Part shown: positions 1 through 12,900 of the stretch, piece after piece
How the letters are laid out: the number at the start of each line of letters is the position of its first letter
How positions within the stretch are numbered: the first letter of the stretch is position 1
Assembly: GCA_947623455.1 (NCBI GenBank)
Contig: OX392527.1
Location: forward strand, 4,894,001-4,958,000
DNA: 64,000 nt
Direction of reading: 5' to 3'
Source: Mimachlamys varia
Taxonomy: Eukaryota; Mollusca; Bivalvia; Pectinida; Pectinidae
The notes under the pieces: generated by a model
The model's database searches: none
Told to the model about the DNA's origin: nothing
The model's input: the letters and a program-made list of their open reading frames with translations, nothing else
Position numbers and translations under genes: made by a program

Positions 1-829
1 ATAGGGATTACAAATAATCTTGCCTGAAAGCCATAATGTTTTGAAATTCAAATTATAAAGTTGACATTCTATTTCCACCACACAACTGATTTTGTGAAAT
101 ATCACCCAATCTACATCTCTGGTGTGTGTATAAGTAAGGTTTACCTTGTAACCCAGGAAACAGAAATATCCCCCAATCTACATCTCAGGTGTGTGTATAA
201 GTAAGGTTTACCTTGTAACCCAGGAAACAGAAATATCCCCCAATCTACATCTCAGGTGTGTGTATAAGTAAGGTTTACCTTGTAACACAGGAAACAGAAA
301 TATCCCCCAATCTACATCTCAGGTGTGTGTATAAGTAAGGTTTACCTTGTAACCCAGGAAACAGAAATATCCCCCAATCTACATCTCAGGTGTGTGTATA
401 AGTAAGGTTTACCTTGTAACCCAGGAAACAGAAATATCCCCCAATCTACATCTCAGGTGTGTGTATAAGTAAGGTTTACCTTGTAACCCAGGAAACAGAA
501 ATATCCCCCAATCTACATCTCAGGTGTGTGTATAAGTAAGGTTTACCTTGTAACCCAGGAAACAGAAATATCCCCCAATCTACATCTCAGGTGTGTGTAT
601 AAGTAAGGTTTACCTTGTAACACAGGAAACAGAAATATCCCCCAATCTACATCTCAGGTGTGTGTATAAGTAAGGTTTACCTTGTAACCCAGGAAACAGA
701 AATATCCCCCATCTACATCTCATGTGTGTGTATAAGTAAAGTTTACCTAGATGTATCCAAGGTAACAGAAATGTCAACAAATCTACAATCTAACTGTATC
801 TATAAGTATGTTTTACCTTTATAACACAG
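1..829 (+). other. Intron upstream of first visible exon
   Basis: No coding block is seen. Bases 1-103 are AT-rich unique sequence. The rest is a 67-bp array and its decayed last copies running into the acceptor at 828-829. Confidence 0.7.
104..760 (+). repeat. 67-bp minisatellite resembling the exon 1 acceptor
   Basis: About 9.5 copies with near-identical units; GGTGTGTG recurs at 121, 188, 255, 322 and so on. Each unit holds GTAACMCAGGAAACAGAAAT, which matches the genuine acceptor context TATAACACAG|GTAACAGAAG at 822-839. The array therefore looks like tandem copies of that intron-exon boundary, with the genuine one at the 3' end. Confidence 0.85.
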
Positions 830-918
830 GTAACAGAAGATAGTGGAGGCCATGTCCTTGAATTCCTTTGGAAGCTAGTCAACAGAGAGGAAGATCTACC
901 AAAGAAATTCCTAGATAA
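830..918 (+). CDS. ZZEF1: ZZEF1 exon 1 of window
   Basis: Acceptor ACACAG|GTAACAG, donor GATAA|GTATGT. Enters in phase 0 and leaves two bases of a split Lys codon. The peptide begins VTEDSGGHVLEFLWK and is charged and helical in character. Lower repeat content and a codon-like GC level set it apart from the flanks. Confidence 0.8.
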
Positions 919-3900
919 GTATGTAAAGATTCTGTGAAACTGTTAAACTGTCACAATTGGAAGTAGTAATTAACCCAGTCAGCTACATAATCAGCTGATA
1001 TGATATTGTATTTGTTGACAGGTGTAAGGAGGGCAGTAAATGTCTACAGGTGTGGGGGTGGGGGGGACGCTGTGGAATTAGCTGATATGACATTGTATTT
1101 GTTGACAGGTGTAAGGAGGGCAGTAAATGTCTACAGGTGTGGGGGTGGGGGGGACGCTGTGGAATCAGCTGATGTGACGTTGTATTTGTTGACAGATGTA
1201 AGGAGGGCAGTAAATGTCTACAGGTGGGCGGGGATGCCGTGGAATCATCTGATGTGACATTGTATTTGTTGACAGGTGTAAGGAGGGCAGTAAATGTCTA
1301 CAGGTGTGGGGGTGGGGGGGACGCTGTGGAATCAGCTGATGTGACGTTGTATTTGTTGACAGATGTAAGGAGGGCAGTAAATGTCTACAGGTGGGCGGGG
1401 ATGCCGTGGAATCAGCTGATGTGACATTGTATTTGTTGACAGGTGTAAGGAGGGCATTAAATGTCTACAAGTAGGCGGGGATGCCGTGGAATCAGCTGAT
1501 GTGACATTGTATCTGTTGACAGGTGTAAGGAGGGCAGTAAATGTCTACAGGTGGGCGGGGATGCCGTGGAATCAGCTGATGTGACATTGTATTTGTTGAC
1601 AGGTGTAAGGAGGGCAGTAAATGTCTACAGGTGGGCGGGGATGCCGTGGAATCAGCTGATGTGACATTGTATTTTTTGACAGGTGTAAGTAGGGCAGTAA
1701 ATGTCTACAGGTGGGCGGGGACGCTGTGGAATCAGCTGATGTGACATTGTATTTGTTGACAGGTGTAAGGAGGGCAGTAAATGTCTACAGGTGGGCGGGG
1801 ATGCCGTGGAATCAGCTGATGTGACATTGTATTTGTTGACAGGTGTAAGGAGGGCAGTAAATGTCTACAGGTGGGCGGGGATGCCGTGGAATCAGCTGTG
1901 GTGGCAGTGTTTGCTGCCCTGGTGTGGCACACACAACAGCTCAGGGAGGACCTCAATAAATATGGTAATGAGATTATATAATTGTTTTTACGAGATTTAT
2001 AAAAAACATTGTTGTGGTTTGTACTTTAGCATGCCATGTTTCACTAACCAGTTCCATTAAAAGATGATTAAAACTCAATCTACACCTTTCTTGTATTTTA
2101 ATGTCAAGTTTGTTTGAAATGTTTTAAAGCAAAAACCAAAGTTCTGTATTATTTACTTATTTACTCAGGTTATGTTCATTACCAGACAAACACAAAGTCA
2201 AGATAAGATAGCCTGTTTCAGTTTGTATCTAGATGTAACAAGGTTCTATGTTCTGTGATTGATTCTAGTCATGAAATTATAAATCTGTTGACATGTTATT
2301 TACAGTGGAAGCTAACGGAGAAGCAGTTATCACTGATGGTGTCACTCAGGCCTATGCAGCTGCTGAAACTCTCCGAACACAACTGGTCAGTTAAACGTCT
2401 GTTAGTGCAGCAGCAAGGGTACTTATAATGTAGAAACTCTCTGAACACAACTGGTCAGTTAAATCTGTTAGTGCAGCAGTGAGGGTACTTATAATGTAGA
2501 ACCTCTCTGAACACAACTGGTCAGTTAAATCTGTTAGTGCAGCAGTGAGGGTACTTATAATGTAGAACCTCTCTGAACACAACTGGTCAGTTAAATCTGT
2601 TAACACAGCAGCAAGGGTACTTATAATGTAGAAACTCTCCCAAACACAACTGGTCAGTTAAACGTCTGTTAGTGCAGCAGCAAGGGTACTTATAATGTAG
2701 AAACTCTCCAAACACAACTGGTCAGTTACATCTGTTAACACAGCAGCAAGGGTACTTATAATGTAGAAACTCTCCAAACACAACTGGTCAGTTAAATCTG
2801 TTAACACAGCAGCAAGGGTACTTATAATGTAGAAACTCTCCAAACACAACTGGTCAGTTAAATCTGTTAACACAGCAGCAAGGGTACTTATAATGTAGAA
2901 ACTCTCCAAACACAACTGGTCAGTTAAATCTGTTAACACAGCAGCAAGGGTACTTATAATGTAGAAACTCTCTGAACACAACGGGTCAGTTAAATCTGTT
3001 AACACAGCAGCAAGGGTACTTATAATGTAGAACCTCTCCAAACACAACTGGTACAGCTGCGAGGGTACTTATAATGTAGAAACTCTCTGAACACAACTGG
3101 TCAGTTAAACGTCTGTTAGTGCAGCAGCGAGGGTACTTATAATGTAGAAACTCTTCGAACACAACTTGTCGGTTAAACGTCTGAAACTCATTACCTGAAT
3201 ATTTTCATATAAAAATCTCTTTGGTGTATCATTCTGTTCATTGAATTATCAAAATATCATTTGATGATTAAAAAAGGAATTAAAACACTGCCAAGGAAAA
3301 GCTTGTTTACGGTTTAAGATATTGCTAATGGCTAAGAACAAGTCAGTTTTATAAGAATTAAACTGTTCCTATATATCAGCTTTTATTTCTCCAGCTAACA
3401 TTACGTCAGCGTGCTATCACCAACAGTGAGAAGAAGAAAAATGAGGATGCTGATGATCCAGGTACAGTTAGCACTGTGTACATACTGGGTAATAGACCGT
3501 GGAGTGTTATGTGTAGTGAGGATGATCCAGGTACAGTTAGCACTGTGTACATACTGGGTAATAGACCGAGGAGTATTATGTGTAGTGAGGATGATCCAGG
3601 TACAGTTAGAACTGTGTACATACTGGGTAATAGACCGTGGAGTATTATGTGTAGTGAGGATGATCCAGGTACAGTTAGCACTGTGTACATACTGGGTAAT
3701 AGACCGTGGAGTGTTATGTGTAGTGAGGATGATCCAGGTACAGTTAGCACTGTGTACATACTGGGTAATAGACCGTGAAGTATTGTGTGTAGTGAGGATG
3801 ATCCAGGTACAGTTAGTACTGTGTACATACTGGGTAATAGACCGTGGAGTGTTATGTGTAGTGAGGATGATCCAGGTACAGTTAGTACTGTGTACATACT

Positions 3901-6900
3901 GGGTAATAGACTGAGGAGTGTTATGTGTAGTGAGGATGATCCAGGTACAGTTAGCACTGTGTACATACTGGGTAATAGACCGTGGAGTGTTATGTGTAGT
4001 GAGGATGATCCAGGTACAGTTAGTACTGTGTACATACTGGGTAATAGACCTAGGAGTATTATGTGTAGTGAGGATGATCCAGGTACAGTGAGTACTGTGT
4101 ACATACTGGGTAATAGACCTAGGAGTATTATGTGTAGTGAGGATGATCCAGGTACAGTGAGCACTGTGTACATACTGGGTAATAGACCGAGGAGTGTTAT
4201 GTGTAGTGAGGATGATCCAGGTACAGTTAGCACTGTGTACATACTGGGTAATAGACCTAGGAGTATTATGTGTAGTGAGGATGATCCAGGTACAGTTAGC
4301 ACTGTGTACATACTGGGTAATAGACCGTGGAGTGTTATGTGTAGTGAGGATGATCTAGGTACAGTTAGCACTGTGTACATACTGGGTAATAGACCGTGGA
4401 GTGTTATGTGTAGTGAGGATGATCCAGGTACAGTTAGCACTGTGTACATACTGGGTAATAGACCGAGGAGTGTTATGTGTAGTGAGGATGATCCAGGTAC
4501 AGTTAGCACTGTGTACATACTGGGTAATAGACCGTGGAGTATTATGTGTAGTGAGGATGATCCAGGTACAGTTAGCACTGTGTACATACTGGGTAATAGA
4601 CCGTGGAGTGTTATGTGTAGTGAGGATGATCTAGGTACAGTTAGCACTGTGTACATACTGGGTAATAGACTGAGGAGTGTTATGTGTAGTGAGGATGATC
4701 CAGGTACAGTTAGCACTGTGTACATACTGGGTAATAGACCGTGGAATGTTATGTGTAGTGAGGATGATCCAGGTACAGTTAGCACTGTGTACATACTGGG
4801 TAATAGACCGTGGAGTGTTATGTATAGTGAGGATGATCTAGGTACAGTTAGCACTGTGTACATACTGGGTAATAGACTGAGGAGTGTTATGTGTAGTGAG
4901 GATGATCCAGGTACAGTTAGCACTGTGTACATACTGGGTAATAGACCGAGGAGTGTTATGTGTAGTGAGGATGATCCAGGTACAGTTAGCACTGTGTACA
5001 TACTGGGTAATAGACCGTGGAGTGTTATGTATAGTGAGGATGATCTAGGTACAGTTAGCACTGTGTACATACTGGGTAATAGACTGAGGAGTGTTATGTG
5101 TAGTGAGGATGATCCAGGTACAGTTAGCACTGTGTACATACTGGGTAATAGACCGTGGAATGTTATGTGTAGTGAGGATGATCCAGGTACAGTTAGCACT
5201 GTGTACATACTGGGTAATAGACCTAGGAGTATTATGTGTAGTGAGGATGATCCAGACACAGTTAGCACTGTGTACATACTGGGTAATAGACCTAGGAGTA
5301 TTATGTGTAGTGAGGATGATCCAGGTACAGTTAGCACTGTGTACATACTGGGTAATAGACCGTGGAGTATTATGTGTAGTGAGGATGATCCAGACACAGT
5401 TAGCACTGTGTACATACTGGGTAATAGACCGTGGAGTGTTATGTGTAGTGAGGATGATCCAGGTACAGTTAGTACTGTGTACATACTGGGTAATAGACCG
5501 TGGAATGTTATGTGTAGTGAGGATGATCCAGGTACAGTTAGCACTGTGTACATACTGGGTAATAGACCGTGGAGTGTTATGTGTAGTGAGGATGATCCAG
5601 GTACAGTTAGCACTGTGTACATACTGGGTAATAGACTAAGGAGTGTTATGTGTAGTGAGGATGATCCAGGTACAGTTAGCACTGTGTACATACTGGGTAA
5701 TAGACCGAGGAGTGTTATGTGTAGTGAGGATGATCCAGGTACAGCTAGTACTGTGTACATACTGGGTAATAGACCTAGGAGTGTTATGTGTAGTGAGGAT
5801 GATCCAGGTACAGTTAGCACTGTGTGCATACTGGGTAATAGACGGTGGAGAATTATGTGTAGTGAGGATGATCCAGGTACAGTTAGTACTGTGTACATAC
5901 TGGGTAATAGACTGTGGAGTGCTTGTTAGGCCTTATTCCTGTTTGATATTTTACAGGTACTTTGTGTAGAGACAGGCCTTATTCCTGTTTGATATATTAC
6001 AGGTACTTTGTGTAGAGACAAGGCCTTATTCCTGTTTGATATATTACAGGTACTTTGTGTAGAGACAGGCCTTATTCCTGTTTGATATATTACAGGTACT
6101 TTGTGTAGAGACAAGGCCTTATTCCTGTTTGATATATTACAGGTACTTTGTGTAGAGACAAGGCCTTATTCTTGCTGAAGTTTGCTGGCCTCACCAAGGT
6201 CCAGCTGAAGAATGAGGTAGGATCATTGTTCTTTGAAGCATGTCAGATCACATGATTGGAGAACTCTTGTTATAGAAAAATAGTTATCATTGAAGGTTTG
6301 CTTAGCAGTGGAAAATTCAATTAATTTCTTCATGAGTATGCGAAATATGATAAATGTACTGTAAATTACTGCTGAAATTTTTTAATAATTCATATATCAA
6401 AATCTATTGACGCTGAAACCTTTAACGGGCACATCAATTGCTGTTGATATTTTGACAGATGAGGTCAAAGGCGACAAAGCAGTGGAAGAAACTCTCTAAT
6501 CGCAAGTCAGAAAAAATGCTGAAAGGGGTTTGTGAATTTAACCATATATATGCCATGTATTTTACCAGTGATAAAGTGTAGCCTATTACTGTAGCTAAAT
6601 GAGGGGCACCATGTAGAAGTTTTACAGTCGGTAAAGGAATTTTTAATTAAGTGGCATTATGTTTTTCCTAATTTCCTAGTTTGTTTAATGGTCCATCAGA
6701 ATGAGTTTGTTTAGTGGTCCATCAGAATGAGTTTGTTAAATGGTCCATTAGAATGAGTTTGTTCAGTGGTCCATCAGAATGAGTTTGTTAAATGGTCCAT
6801 CAAAATGAGTTTGTTTAATGGTCCATCAGAATGAGTTTGTTTAATGGTCCATCAAAATGAGTTTGTTTAATGGTCCATCAAAATGAGTTTGTTTAATGGT

Positions 6901-9900
6901 CCATCAGAATGAGTTTGTTCAGTGATCCATCAGAATGAGTTTGTTAAATGGTCCATCAGAATGAGTTTGTTTAATGGTCCATCAGAATGAGTTTGTTCAG
7001 TGATCCATCAGAATGAGTTTGTTTAATGGTCCATCAAAATGAGTTTGTTTAATGGTCCATCAGAATGAGTTTGTTAAATGGTCCATCAGAATGAGTTTGT
7101 TCAGTGATCCATCAGAATGAGTTTGTTAAATGGTCCATCAGAATGAGTTTGTTTAATGGTCCATCAGAATGAGTTTGTTAAATGGTCCATTGCAATAAGT
7201 TTTGCTGGTCCATTCCAATAAGATTGTTTGCTGGTCCATTACAATGAGCTTGTTTAGGGAGCCGGAGGGACTATTATTTTACCTGCCGTCTGTCTGTCAC
7301 CTTTTTGGGGTTTCCGTGCATTATCTCTGAAAAGGTTGCACATATTGAACTGAAATTTGGTATACAGATACATCATGAGGATATCTAGGTCAAGTTTTGA
7401 GTTTGTTACGGTTGAATGATTTTTTACAGAGTTAAAAATTTCCAATAATTCAGTTTCCATTCATTATCTCTGCAACATGTGCACATTTTTAACTGAAATT
7501 TAGTATACAGATACATTGTAGTGATAGCTATGTCAAGTCCTTGTAATTTGTTTAATGAATTATTGCATCTTTATAGCTTGTGGGGGCTAGCAGGGAACAT
7601 GTATTGCTTCAGCAATACTCAATATGCTTGTTTTATTTTGTTTTTTTTTTTTTTGTCAAAGAGGAAAACTTTTGCATTCCAACTTATCAACCACCGAATG
7701 AAAGAACGTGTGTAGAGTTGTGCCTTTGGTTTTGTAGCTGGATGGCTCAGACAAGTACCCTTCCTTCCGTCTGGTATTAGAGTTTGTACAGGACCCCGCC
7801 TGGACAACAGAAAGGTATTACACTACACCATGTACCACAGAAAGGTATTACACTACACCATGTACCACAGAAAGGTATTACACTACACCATGTACCACAG
7901 AAAGGTATTACACTACATCATGTACCACAGAAAGGTATTACACTACACCATGTACCACAGAAAGGTATTACACTACACCATGTACCACAGAAAGGTATTA
8001 CACTACACCATGTACCACAGAAAGGTATTACACTACACCATGTACCACAGAAAGGTATTACACTACACCATGTACCACAGAAAGGTATTACACTACATCA
8101 TGTACCACAGAAAGGTAGTACACTACATCATGTACCACAGAAAGGTAGTACACTACATCATGTACCACAGAAAGGTATTACACTACATCATGTACCACAG
8201 AAAGGTATTACACTACATCATGTACCACAGAAAGGTATTACACTACACCATGTACCACAGAAAGGTATTACACTACACCATGTACCACAGAAAGGTATTA
8301 CACTACACCATGTACCACAGAAAGGTATTACACTACACCATGTACCACAGAAAGGTATTACACTACACCATGTACCACAGAAAGGTAGTACACTACATCA
8401 TGTACCACAGAAAGGTATTACACTACATGTACCACAGAAAAGTATTACACTACATCATGTACCACAGAAAGGTATTACACTACATCATGTACCACAGAAA
8501 GGTATTACACTACATCATGTACCACAGAAAGGTATTACACTACATCATGTACCACAGAAAGGTATTACACTACATGTACCACAGAAAAGTATTACACTAC
8601 ATCATGTACCACAGAAAGGTAGTACACTACATCATGTACCACAGAAAGGTAGTACACTACATCATGTACCACAGAAAGGTATTACACTACATCATGTACC
8701 ACAGAAAGGTATTACACTACATCATGTACCACAGAAAGGTATTACACTACATCATGTACCACAGAAAGGTAGTACACTACATCATGTACCACAGAAAGGT
8801 AGTACACTACATCATGTACCACAGAAAGGTATTACACTACATCATGTACCACAGAAAGGTATTACACTACATCATGTACCACAGAAAGGTATTACACTAC
8901 ATCATGTACCACAGAAAGGTATTACACTACATCATGTACCACAGAAAGGTAGTACACTACATCATGTACCACAGAAAGGTAGTACACTACATCATGTACC
9001 ACAGAAAGGTAGTACACTACATCATGTACCACAGAAAGGTATTACAGTACATCATGTCCCACAGAAAGTTATTGCACTACATCATGTACCACAGAAAGGT
9101 ATTACACTACATCATGTACCACAGAAAGGTAGTACACTACATAAGGTACCACAGAAAGGTAGTACAGTACATCATGTACCACAGAAAGGTAGTACACTAC
9201 ATCATGTACCACAGAAAGGTATTACACTACATCATGTACCACAGAAAGGTATTACACTACATCATGTACCACAGAAAGGTATTACACTACATCATGTACC
9301 ACAGAAAGGTATTACACTACATCATGTACCACAGAAAGGTAGTACACTACATCATGTACCACAGAAAGGTAGTACACTACATCATGTACCACAGAAAGGT
9401 AGTACACTACATCATGTACCACAGAAAGGTATTACAGTACATCATGTCCCACAGAAAGTTATTGCACTACATCATGTACCACAGAAAGGTATTACACTAC
9501 ATCATGTACCACAGAAAGGTAGTACACTACATAAGGTACCACAGAAAGGTAGTACAGTACATCATGTACCACAGAAAGGTAGTACACTACATAAGGTACC
9601 ACAGAAAGGTATTACAGTACATCATGTACCACAGAAAGGTATTACACTACATCATGTACCACAGAAAGGTATTACACTACATCATGTACCACAGAAAGGT
9701 ATTACACTACATCATGTACCACAGAAAGGTATTACAGTACATCGTGTACCACAGAAAGGTATTACAGTACATCATGTAACATACAAGTACACAAATTTTC
9801 CCAATGAAATATAAGTCTTGATACTTGTTAAATAGCAGCCTCAACAGAATGCTTCTATGCTATGTGAACACAGAATATGTTATTCCATTTTGTTATCAAC

Positions 9901-12900
9901 TTTGGCACCAAAAATAACTATGAGCTGGTGCAAGCTAAAACACTGAACTTAATCACTGAGTTAGTCTCTCAAAAATCTGTAGCATCAATTTCGTCCCTAA
10001 TAAAGATATGTTTTTGATTTAGTGCCTTATTAAGTATATGGGTGATGACACTAATACTGTACCAAACACTCCTGTATTGCTTTGTAAGGATCAACAGTCT
10101 ACACTGTCAGGTGGAGGTGTCATGTTCTCTCCTCACTAAGTCTCTAACCTAATCTGAACACATTTTATTGTAGAGTGAATCGTATCTTACATGAACGTTC
10201 CCAACACGCCAAAGCTGTGTCTGACATCTACACGTTTGTGGCCGAGTTCATCAGGATCCATCAGTGTACAGAAATCAATCACCCCTTCCAGGTCAGACCT
10301 GTTTTATCCTCTTATCGTTGCCTTCAATTTCATGTCAAAGTATTATGCTTTTCCATTAAGTATTATCCTCTGTATATTATTGCAGGTTACATGTGTGCCA
10401 GCTATTTTGGGAAATGGCCCCTGACCAAATATTGGGATAATATCATCAACATATTTCACAAGTTGGTATTTGGGGAAAATAATATCAAGGTGGAAAAATA
10501 TGAAAAACAAAAGATGTGCTGTTTCTTTCAATAATATTTTAATTTATGTTCAGTTTCCAGACTTTTAATTATGTAATAATTTAATCAATGTTCAGTTTCT
10601 TTACAAAAAAAACCTTGTAACATGTGTTCCAGATCCCCCTGTATAACAAGTAAAGGCTGATTTTTACTGAGCTTGTTACATGTGTTCCAGATCCCCCTGT
10701 ATAAAAAGTAAAGGCTGAATTTTACTGAGCCCGTTAAGTGTGTTCCAGATCCCCCTGTATAACAAGTAAAGGCTGATTTTTACTGAACTCGTTACATGTG
10801 TTCCAGATCCCCCTGTATAACAAGTAAAGGCTGATTTTTACTGAGCTTGTTAAGTGTGTTCCAGATCCCCCTGTATAACAAGTAAAGGCTGATTTTTACT
10901 GAGCCCGTTAAGTGTGTTCCAGATCCCCCTGTATAATAAGTAAAGGCTGAATTTTACTGAACTTGTTACATGTGTTCTAGATCCCCCTGTATAACAAGTA
11001 AAGGCTGAATTTTACTGAACTTGTTACATGTGTTCCAGATCCCCCTGTATAACAAGTAAAGGCTGAATTTTACTGAGCTCGTTACACGTGTTCTAGATCC
11101 CCCTGTATAACAAGTAAAGGCTGAATTTTACTGAGCTCGTTACATGTGTTCCGGATCCCCCTGTATAACAAGTAAAGGCTGATTTATACTGAGCTTGTTA
11201 CACATGTTCCAGATCCCCCTGTATAACATGTAAAGGCTGATTTCTACTGAGCTTGTTAAGTGTGTTCCAGATCCCCCTGTATAACAAGTAAAGGCTGATT
11301 TTTACTGAGCCCGTTAAGTGTGTTCCAGATCCCCCTGTATAATAAGTAGAGGCCGATTTTTACTGAGCCCGTTAAGTGTGGTCCAGATCCCCCTGTATAA
11401 TAAGTAAAGGCCGATTTATACTGAGCTTGTTACATGTGTTCCAGATCCCCCTGTATAACAAGTAAAGGCAGATTTTTACTGAACTTGTTACATGTGTTCC
11501 AGATCCCCATATATAACAAGTAAAGGCTGATTTTTACTGAGCTTGTTACATGTGTTCCAGATCCCACTGTATAATAAGTAAAGGCCGATTTTTACTGAGC
11601 TTGTTACATGTGTTCCAGATCCCCCTGTATAACAAGTAAAGGCCGATTTTTACTGAGCCCGTTAAGTGTGTTCCAGATCCCACTGTGTAATAAGTAAAGG
11701 CCGATTTTTACTGAGCTTGTTACATGTGTTCCAGATCCCCCTGTATAATAAGTAAAGGCTGATTTATACTGAGCTTGTTACATGTGTTCCAGATCCCCGT
11801 ATATAACAAGTAAAGGCTGATTTTTACTGAGCTTGTTACACATGTTCCAGATCCCCCTGTATAACATGTAAAGGCTGATTTCTACTGAGCTTGTTAAGTG
11901 TGTTCCAGATCCCCCTGTATAACATGTAAAGGCTGATTTCTACTGAGCTTGTTACATGTGTTCCAGATCCCACTGTATAATAAGTAAAGGCCGATTTTTA
12001 CTGAGCTTGTTACATGTGTTCCAGATCCCCCTGTATAACAAGTAAAGGCCGATTTTTACTGAGCCCGTTAAGTGTGTTCCAGATCCCACTGTGTAATAAG
12101 TAAAGGCCGATTTTTACTGAGCTTGTTACATGTGTTCCAGATCCCCCTGTATAATAAGTAAAGGCTGATTTATACTGAGCTTGTTACATGTGTTCCAGAT
12201 CCCCGTATATAACAAGTAAAGGCTGATTTTTACTGAGCTTGTTACACATGTTCCAGATCCCCCTGTATAACATGTAAAGGCTGATTTCTACTGAGCTTGT
12301 TAAGTGTGTTCCAGATCCCCCTGTATAATAAGTAAAGGCTGATTTATACTGAGCTTGTTACATGTGTTCCAGATCCCCGTATATAACAAGTAAAGGCTGA
12401 TTTTTACTGAGCTTGTTACACATGTTCCAGATCCCACTGTGTAATAAGTAAAGGCAGATTTTTACTGAGCCCGTTAAGTGTGTTCCAGATCCCACTGTGT
12501 AATAAGTAAAGGCTGATTTATACTGAGCTTGTTACATGTGTTCCAGATCCCCCTGTATAACATGTAAAGGCTGATTTCTACTGAGCTTGTTAAGTGTGTT
12601 CCAGATCCCCCTGTATAATAAGTAAAGGCTGATTTATACTGAGCTTGTTACATGTGTTCCAGATCCCCCTGTATAACAAGTAAAGGCCGATTTTTACTGA
12701 GCTTGTTACATGTGTTCCAGATCCCCGTATATAACAAGTAAAGGCTGATTTTTACTGAGCTTGTTACATGTGTTCCAGATCCCCCTGTATAACAAGTAAA
12801 GGCCGATTTTTACTGAGCTTGTTACATGTGTTCCAGATCCCCCTGTATAACAAGTAAAGGCTGATTTTTACTGAGCCCGTTAAGTGTGTTCCAGATCCCC

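Noticed and set aside
3406..5898. 830-codon minus-strand open frame and 714-codon plus-strand frame
   Set aside because: Both are translations of the 69-bp donor array; the unit length is a multiple of three and lacks stops. No start context, domain or codon bias independent of the repeat.
7784..9814. Two overlapping frames of ~650-676 codons
   Set aside because: They are 10-residue repeats produced by the 30-bp donor array in two frames at once, neither of them the frame of exon 7.
10175..10534. 119-codon frame starting at ATG in exon 8
   Set aside because: The start of this frame is exon 8 itself; beyond the donor at 10292 it runs into intron.
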